Source: DATBLY01 sp963705545
GTDB lineage: Bacteria > Actinomycetota > UBA4738 > HRBIN12
DNA: 19,253 nucleotides
Assembly (NCBI GenBank): GCA_963705545.1
Contig: CAVPJX010000007.1
Coordinates: 1 to 19,253 of the forward strand
Direction of reading: 5' to 3'
Position 1 is the first letter of the stretch. Every line of letters begins with the position of its first letter. Position numbers and translations under genes: made by a program. Below are positions 14,778-19,253 of this stretch, one piece after another. A model generated the notes under the pieces. It did not search any database. It was not told where the DNA came from and worked only from the letters and a program-made list of their open reading frames with translations.

Positions 14778-15497
14778 TCAGATGCTACCGGCGCCGCCGA
14801 GCTGATCGCCGCCGGGCGTCCCGCCCGGCATGCCCGGCCCGACGACGGCCTCGCGGAGCGCTCGCTCGGACTCGGCCGAGCTCAGGGCCACGACCTCGTC
14901 ACCGGGTGCGAAGACCGACTCTGGCTGCGGGATCACGACGTGCCCCTCGCGGAGCATCGCCACGATCGCGGAGTCCGGCGGCAACCGGAGCTCGTACAGG
15001 GGTCGCCCGACGGAGGGCGATCCCTCGGGGAGCGTCATCTCGACGATGGAGATCCGTCCGCCCTCCAGGCGGATCAACCGGACCAGATCGCCCACCGTGA
15101 CGGCCTCCTCGACCATCGCGGTCAGGATGTGGGGCGGCGACACGGCGGCGTCGATACCCCACTGCTCCGTGAAGAGCCATTCGTTCTTCGGGTGGTTGAC
15201 TCGGGCCAGTACGCGGGGGACCGCGAACTCGGTCTTCGCGAGGAGCGAGGTCACGAGGTTGTCCTCGTCGTCCCCGGTCGCGGCGACCACGACGTCTGCC
15301 GACGAGAGATCGGCGCTCTCGAGGACCCAGGGCTCGCACGCGTCACCGAGCATCACGTTGACCTTCGGCGCCCAGGCGATCAGGCGTTCGACCTCCTCGC
15401 GGTTCTGCTCGATCAACGTGACCACGTGTCCCCGGTCGGCCAGATCCACCGCGAGGTGCCGGCCCACCGCCCCGCCACCGGTGACGACGACGCGCAT
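14778..15497 (-). CDS. trkA: TrkA-type RCK protein, second of pair (CeoC-like)
   Basis: TrkA/RCK proteins bind NAD(H) or other nucleotides and gate K+ carriers from the cytosolic side. The 239-residue protein has a Rossmann TrkA-N domain with the nucleotide loop GGGAVG (7-12), acidic Glu30 in TLIEQNREE ending the second strand, and GDACEPWVL. A TrkA-C (RCK-C) domain follows from about residue 140 (GRISIVEMTLPEG ... SVFAPGDEVVALS). The last 20 residues are a Gly/Pro-rich tail, unusual for the family. The ATG at 15497 shares one base with the stop of the upstream trkA, so the pair is made together, as for ceoB-ceoC. No TrkH/KtrB channel gene is in the window; the divergent KimA-like permeases are possible partners. 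Confidence 0.92.
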   Translation of the reverse strand: MRVVVTGGGAVGRHLAVDLADRGHVVTLIEQNREEVERLIAWAPKVNVMLGDACEPWVLESADLSSADVVVAATGDDEDNLVTSLLAKTEFAVPRVLARVNHPKNEWLFTEQWGIDAAVSPPHILTAMVEEAVTVGDLVRLIRLEGGRISIVEMTLPEGSPSVGRPLYELRLPPDSAIVAMLREGHVVIPQPESVFAPGDEVVALSSAESERALREAVVGPGMPGGTPGGDQLGGAGSI

Positions 15498-16162
15498 CAG
15501 GCGTGGTCCCCGCTCGGCGGGGCGAGCTGATCGTCGAGCAGCTCCATCCCGTCCTTGGCCAGGATCACCCCGAGGAAGTCGCCGGCCTGCAGCACGCTGT
15601 CCTCGACGGGGATGAACCCACCGCCGCCCCGGGAGACCGAGGCCACCAGCAGCTTGCCCGGGATGTTGAGCGAGGAGGCCGACTTGCCCACCAGGTGCGC
15701 TGGCACCGGGATCCGCATCCGCACGAGGTCTCCTCCGCCGAGGCTCTCGCGGACCTCCTCGCGGTCGTGGAACAGCATGAGCTCGATCTGTTTCACGCCC
15801 CAGCGCACCGTGGCGACGGTCGGGATGTTCAGCCGCTCGTAGATCTCGGCGCGGCGAGGATCGTAGATCCGGGCGATCACCCGGGGGACGTGGTAGTGCT
15901 CGAGCGCGACGCGGGCGGAGACGATGTTCGAGTTGTCGCCGCTGGAGACGGCGACGAAGGCGTCCGCCTCCTTGATCCCCGCCTCCTCCAGGATGTCGCG
16001 GTCGAACCCGAGACCGACGAACGTCTTGGCCGAGAAGCCCGGAGGGATCCGGTCGAACGCCTCACGGCGCTTGTCGATGATCGCGACGTCGTGACCTTCG
16101 TCGCAGAGCTTGACCGTCAGCTCTGCGCCCACGCGCCCACAGCCCATGATGATCACGCGCAC
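15497..16162 (-). CDS. trkA: TrkA-type RCK protein, first of pair (CeoB-like)
   Basis: A 221-residue K+-transport regulator with TrkA-N (Rossmann loop GCGRVG at 7-12, AIIDKRREAFDRI after the second strand) and TrkA-C (about 135-210, with VRMRIPVPAHLVGKS and VLQAGDFLGVIL). The frame is open to 16330, but the real product starts near VRVIIMGCG, right before the Rossmann strand. I chose GTG 16162 because the -10 box TACCCT (16176-16171) ends eight bases upstream and there is no Shine-Dalgarno site; GTG 16156 and ATG 16147 are alternatives. It is divergent from the KimA-like gene across only 61 bp, the same arrangement I recall for M. tuberculosis ceoB and Rv2690c. Confidence 0.93.
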   Translation of the reverse strand: MRVIIMGCGRVGAELTVKLCDEGHDVAIIDKRREAFDRIPPGFSAKTFVGLGFDRDILEEAGIKEADAFVAVSSGDNSNIVSARVALEHYHVPRVIARIYDPRRAEIYERLNIPTVATVRWGVKQIELMLFHDREEVRESLGGGDLVRMRIPVPAHLVGKSASSLNIPGKLLVASVSRGGGGFIPVEDSVLQAGDFLGVILAKDGMELLDDQLAPPSGDHA

Positions 16163-16170
16163 GGGGGCTA

Positions 16171-16176
16171 AGGGTA
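16171..16176 (-). promoter_or_regulatory. -10 box of the leaderless trkA pair
   Basis: TACCCT on the minus strand ends eight bases before GTG 16162, placing the transcript start at or next to the start codon. No Shine-Dalgarno site is present. No clear -35 hexamer was found. Confidence 0.5.
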
Positions 16177-16210
16177 GCCGGTCCGAGGGTGCGCGGCCAC
16201 GACGCCTCGC

Positions 16211-16216
16211 TACGAT
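16211..16216 (+). promoter_or_regulatory. -10 box of the leaderless KimA-like gene
   Basis: TACGAT ends seven bases before GTG 16224, again predicting transcription from the start codon. Together with the box at 16171-16176 it makes a compact divergent promoter pair within 61 bp, so both genes could share control. Confidence 0.55.
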
Positions 16217-16223
16217 AGCCGTC

Positions 16224-18576
16224 GTGTCCACACCCGCACCGACCGGGGTGCGCACCGGGGGGTTCCTGAAGCGCCTGCTGGTCGGGCGCGCCCTCGCCTC
16301 GCACAAGGCCGAGCACCAGCTGCTCCCCAAGTTCCTGGCGCTGCCGGTGTTCTCGTCCGACCCGCTCTCATCGGTGGCCTACGCGACCGAGGAGATGATG
16401 CTGGTGCTGATCACGGCCGGCACCGCCGCGCTCGCGTACAAGATGCCGCTCGCGATCGGGATCGCGCTCCTGCTGATCGTCGTGGTGACCTCGTACCGAC
16501 AGACGGTCAAGGCCTACCCGCGCGGAGGCGGCTCGTACATCGTCGCTCGCGAGAACCTCGGGACGATCCCGGGGCTCGTCGCGGCCGCGGCGATCCTCAC
16601 GGACTACGCGCTGACGGTCGCGGTCAGCATCACGGCGGGAACGGTCGCGATCACCTCGGCGCTCCCGCGCCTCGGCGAGCACCGCGTCCTGATGGCGGTC
16701 GGGCTGGTGCTCCTCGTGACGCTCGCGAACCTGCGGGGCGTGAAGGAGGCGGGCACCCTGTTCGCGGTCCCGACGTACGGGTTCGTCGCGATCGTCGGGT
16801 TCACGATCCTGATCGGACTGGTCGAGTGCGTCGACGGCACGTGCCCCGAGGCGCCGACCGCCCATCTCCCGATCGAGGCGACGGCCACCCTGTCGTTGTT
16901 CCTGCTCTTGCGCGCGTTCTCCTCCGGTGCCACGGCCCTCACGGGGGTAGAGGCGATCGCGGACGGCGTCCAGGCGTTCCGACGACCGCAAGCCCGCAAC
17001 GCCGCCACGACGCTCGCGCTGATGGCGATGATCGCGGTGTCGATGTTCATCGGCATCACGTTGCTCGCCCAGCTGTTCCACGTGCGGATCGACGAGGAGA
17101 TCGCCGCGTCGCAGTCGGTCCTGTCCCAGATCGGCGAGACGGTGTACGGGCGCGGCCTTGGGTTCATCCTTCTGCAGATCTTCACGGCGGGCATCCTGAT
17201 CCTCGCGGCGAACACGGCGTTCCAGGACTTCCCGCGGCTGTCCTCGATCCTCGCGCGCGATCGGTTCATGCCATCGCAGTTCCGCAACCGCGGCGACCGC
17301 CTGGTGTTCTCGAACGGCGTCGTGGTGCTGGCCGCCATCGCGTGCGTGTTGATCTGGGTGTTCGATGCCGAGCTCACGCGCCTGATCCAGCTCTACGTCG
17401 TGGGCGTGTTCACGGCGTTCACGCTGTCGCAGACCGGGATGGTCCGACGCTGGTTCCGCCTGAAGGGCGAGCGCTGGCGGTCGCGGGCGGTGATCAACGG
17501 GATCGGGGCCGTGACGACCGGGGTCGTGCTCGTGATCGTCACGATCACGAAGTTCCGGGGTGGGGCGTGGATCGTGATCGTCGCGATCCCGATCATCGTG
17601 CTCCTGTTCCTGTCCGTGCACCACCACTACGCGATCGTGAACGAGCTCTTGCGGGCGCGACGTCTGTCCGGCACCGCGCGAGCCGAGACCACCTTCGTAC
17701 TGCTGGTACCCGACCTGGGACCGGCGACGCTGGAGGCGATCGGGTACCTACGGGCGATCCGTCCCGAGCGGCTCGAGGCGTGGTTCGTCGGGCCGCCGAG
17801 CATGCACCGCGCCACCGTGACGCTCTGGGCGGGCGTGGCGCCGCGTCTGGGCGAGCTCCGGCCGGCTGGACGGCGCGGACAAGCACCTCGTCCGTGAGGT
17901 GCGCGCGCTGATCCGTGGCCGTGAGCGACCGCGGGAGAGCTACACCGCCGTCGTGATCCCGGAGACCCTGCATGGCAAGCGCTGGTTCCAGTTCCTGACC
18001 CAACGGCGAGCCCTCCTGCTGAAGGGCTCGCTGCTGTTCGAGCCGGGCGTCGTGGTCACCGACGTCCCGTTCGTTCCCGAGCTCGAGGAGGTCCGTGGCG
18101 GCCGTGCCCTCGAACCGGAGCGGAGCGTCGTGCTGATCCCGGTCTCTGGGGTCCACGACGCCACCGTGCGGGCGGTCTCGTACGCGAGCTCGCTGCACCC
18201 CGCCGCGATCCAGGCGATGTTCTTCGTGACCGATCCCGAAGAGGTCGGTCCCGTGATCGAGGCCTGGCACGAGCGCGAGCTCGGCATCCCGCTCGTGATC
18301 ACGGAGGCACCCTTCCGTGACATCGACCGGCCACTGCTGGATGAGGTCCGCGCGAACACGAAGCGCGGCGACACCGTGGTCACCGTCGTGCTGCCCGAGC
18401 TGGTGCCCCGGCACTGGTGGGAGAACCTGCTCCACAACCAGACGGCGTTCGCGATCAAGCGGCTGCTGCTCTTCGAACCGGGGGTCGTCGTCTCGAGCGT
18501 GCCGTTCCACCTGCGGGAGCCGGAGGCGCCGGACGGGGAGGGCTTGGTCGCGCCCGCCGGGAGCCGCGGGACGTAG
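16224..18576 (+). CDS. KimA-like APC-superfamily K+ permease, interrupted by one apparent frameshift
   Basis: Homologous to Bacillus subtilis KimA, a proton-coupled high-affinity K+ importer with a cytosolic Usp-like tail. About 12 membrane helices span residues 40-465. As I recall the KimA ion-site residues (Asp36, Tyr43, Asp117, Tyr118, Thr121, Thr230, Glu233, Tyr377), the equivalents here are Asp46, Tyr53, Asp127, Tyr128, Thr131, Thr240, Glu243 and Tyr391, offset by a constant 10 except the last. The upstream frame stops at 17897, but dropping one base within 17859-17865 continues it through LDGADKHLVREV to 18576, giving 783 residues. The tail (about 487-783) holds two related units, each ending in LLFEPGVVV. 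Family members have often been annotated as amino-acid permeases; K+ as substrate is inferred from the ion-site residues and the context. Confidence 0.85.
17859..17865 (+). other. Apparent +1 frameshift in the first KimA-like gene
   Basis: The stretch CGGCCGG holds one base too many. Reading the first frame ends 11 codons later (stop at 17895-17897) in a non-conserved sequence; the next frame resumes with LDGADKHLVREVRALIR and the conserved tail. It may be a real mutation or a sequencing/assembly error in a GC-rich run. Confidence 0.75.
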
Positions 18577-18579
18577 CAT
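18574..18579 (+). promoter_or_regulatory. -10 box of the second KimA-like gene, overlapping the previous stop codon
   Basis: TAGCAT ends eight bases before ATG 18588, and its first three bases are the TAG stop of the preceding permease gene. No Shine-Dalgarno site precedes the ATG, so this gene probably has its own leaderless message in addition to any read-through. Confidence 0.5.
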
Positions 18580-18587
18580 CAACGCCC

Positions 18588-19253
18588 ATGAGTCGGTCCG
18601 CCACCCATCCCGCGCCGACCACGAGCGTCGCGAAGCGCATCCTCGTCGGTCGCGCCGTGGAGAGCGCGCGGCTCGAGCACACCCTGCTCCCGAAGATCCT
18701 GGCGCTGCCGGTCTTCTCCTCCGACGCCTTGTCGTCGGTCGCCTACGCCACCGAGGAGATCCTGCTGGTCCTGCTGATGGCGAGCGCCACGGCGAAGTGG
18801 CTGGCGTTCCCGATCGCGATCGCGATCTCGACGCTGATGGTCATCGTGATCGCGTCGTACCGGCAGACCGTGCGCGCGTACCCGAACGGCGGCGGCGCGC
18901 TACATCGTCAGCCGGGAGAACCTGGGCGAGTACCCGGGGCTGATCGCCGCCTCGGCGCTCCTCGTCGACTACATGATGACGGTCGTCGTCTCGACGGTGG
19001 CAGGCGTCGTGGCGATCACCTCGGCCGTTCCCTCCCTCAGCTCACACAAGGTGATGCTCGCGATCGGGTTCGTGGTGCTGATCACCCTCGCGAACCTCCG
19101 CGGCGTGAAGGAGTCGGGCACATTCTTCGCGGTGCCCACCTACGGGTTCATCGTCGCGATCTTCATCATGGTGTCGCTCGGGCTCTGGCGATGCGTGGGT
19201 GGGTGCCCCCCGGCCGCCGAGGTCGAGCCGATCCCCGGCCTCGCGGCGACGGA
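18588..19253 (+). CDS. Second KimA-like APC-superfamily K+ permease, 3'-partial and interrupted by one apparent frameshift
   Basis: This gene starts 11 nt after the first KimA-like gene and is its tandem paralogue: LPVFSSDALSSVAYATEE, SYRQTVRAYPNGGG, SRENLGEYPGL, LVDYMMT, LANLRGVKESGTFFAVPTYG. The ion-site equivalents Asp46, Tyr53, Asp127, Tyr128 and Thr131 are present; the later ones lie outside the window. The first frame is correct from ATG 18588 to GGGA (codon 18897), after which homology continues only in the next frame (YIVSREN from 18901), so one base within 18886-18900 is extra. The gene runs off the right edge before the middle of the membrane domain. Function as proton-coupled K+ uptake is inferred. 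Confidence 0.85.
   Translation, partial: MSRSATHPAPTTSVAKRILVGRAVESARLEHTLLPKILALPVFSSDALSSVAYATEEILLVLLMASATAKWLAFPIAIAISTLMVIVIASYRQTVRAYPNGGGALHRQPGEPGRVPGADRRLGAPRRLHDDGRRLDGGRRRGDHLGRSLPQLTQGDARDRVRGADHPREPPRREGVGHILRGAHLRVHRRDLHHGVARALAMRGWVPPGRRGRADPRPRGDG
18886..18900 (+). other. Apparent +1 frameshift in the second KimA-like gene
   Basis: The run ACGGCGGCGGCGCGC encodes NGGGA plus one base too many. The homologous site in the first permease reads GGGSYIVAREN without interruption, so the reading-frame change is well placed between A104 and Y105. It is an extra base in a GGC-repeat context, where slippage or base-calling error is common. Confidence 0.8.

Noticed and set aside
17859..17899. 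Programmed ribosomal frameshift in the first KimA-like gene
   Set aside because: No slippery heptamer or strong downstream structure was evident, and the neighbouring paralogue is interrupted at a different site; an error or mutation is simpler.

Overview
The window comes from a very GC-rich bacterium, most likely an actinobacterium. I base this on the start-codon and promoter style (GTG starts, and starts without a Shine-Dalgarno site placed 6-8 nt after a TAnnnT box), the actinobacterial small OB-fold gene, and a divergent trkA-trkA / APC-permease pair. As far as I recall, that last arrangement resembles the Mycobacterium tuberculosis Rv2690c-ceoB-ceoC-Rv2694c neighbourhood. I cannot fix the class or genus. 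No RNA genes, insertion sequences or CRISPR arrays were seen, and no stretch over 300 bases lacks a gene.

Layout. (1) 1-1379, minus strand: a two-gene envelope operon, a membrane-anchored protein followed by an LCP (LytR-CpsA-Psr) cell-wall ligase that runs off the left edge. (2) 1469-5698, plus strand: nhaA (Na+/H+ antiporter) with a structured-looking leader, then hppA (K+-independent H+-pyrophosphatase) and a small OB-fold gene. (3) 5688-9251, minus strand: a split Kdp sensor system in the order membrane histidine kinase, kdpE, separate KdpD N-terminal protein. (4) 9398-13902, plus strand: a 27-codon membrane ORF, then kdpF, kdpA, kdpB and kdpC. (5) 13923-14771, plus strand: a kinase-less copy of the Kdp sensor's membrane-GAF half. 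(6) 14778-16162, minus strand: two TrkA-type RCK proteins. (7) 16224-19253, plus strand: two tandem KimA-like APC-superfamily potassium permeases, each interrupted by an apparent one-base insertion; the second runs off the right edge.

Read together, regions 2 to 7 form a monovalent-cation island. It holds an ATP-driven high-affinity K+ pump (KdpFABC) and its sensors, two probable H+-coupled K+ importers (KimA-like), two nucleotide-binding K+ gating proteins (TrkA), an Na+/H+ exchanger (NhaA) and a pyrophosphate-driven proton pump that could energise the H+-coupled carriers. The functions of individual families are established; the cooperation between them is my inference.

The most unusual points are: KdpD is divided over three genes, one being a duplicated sensor half that stops just before the kinase; the two KdpD pieces share a nearly identical promoter/start element although they lie 2.3 kb apart; the first KimA-like protein carries two copies of its C-terminal cytosolic domain; the nhaA leader has mutually exclusive pairings; and an unnamed 27-residue membrane peptide precedes kdpF. 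The two frameshifts both lie in the last 1.4 kb and may be sequence errors.
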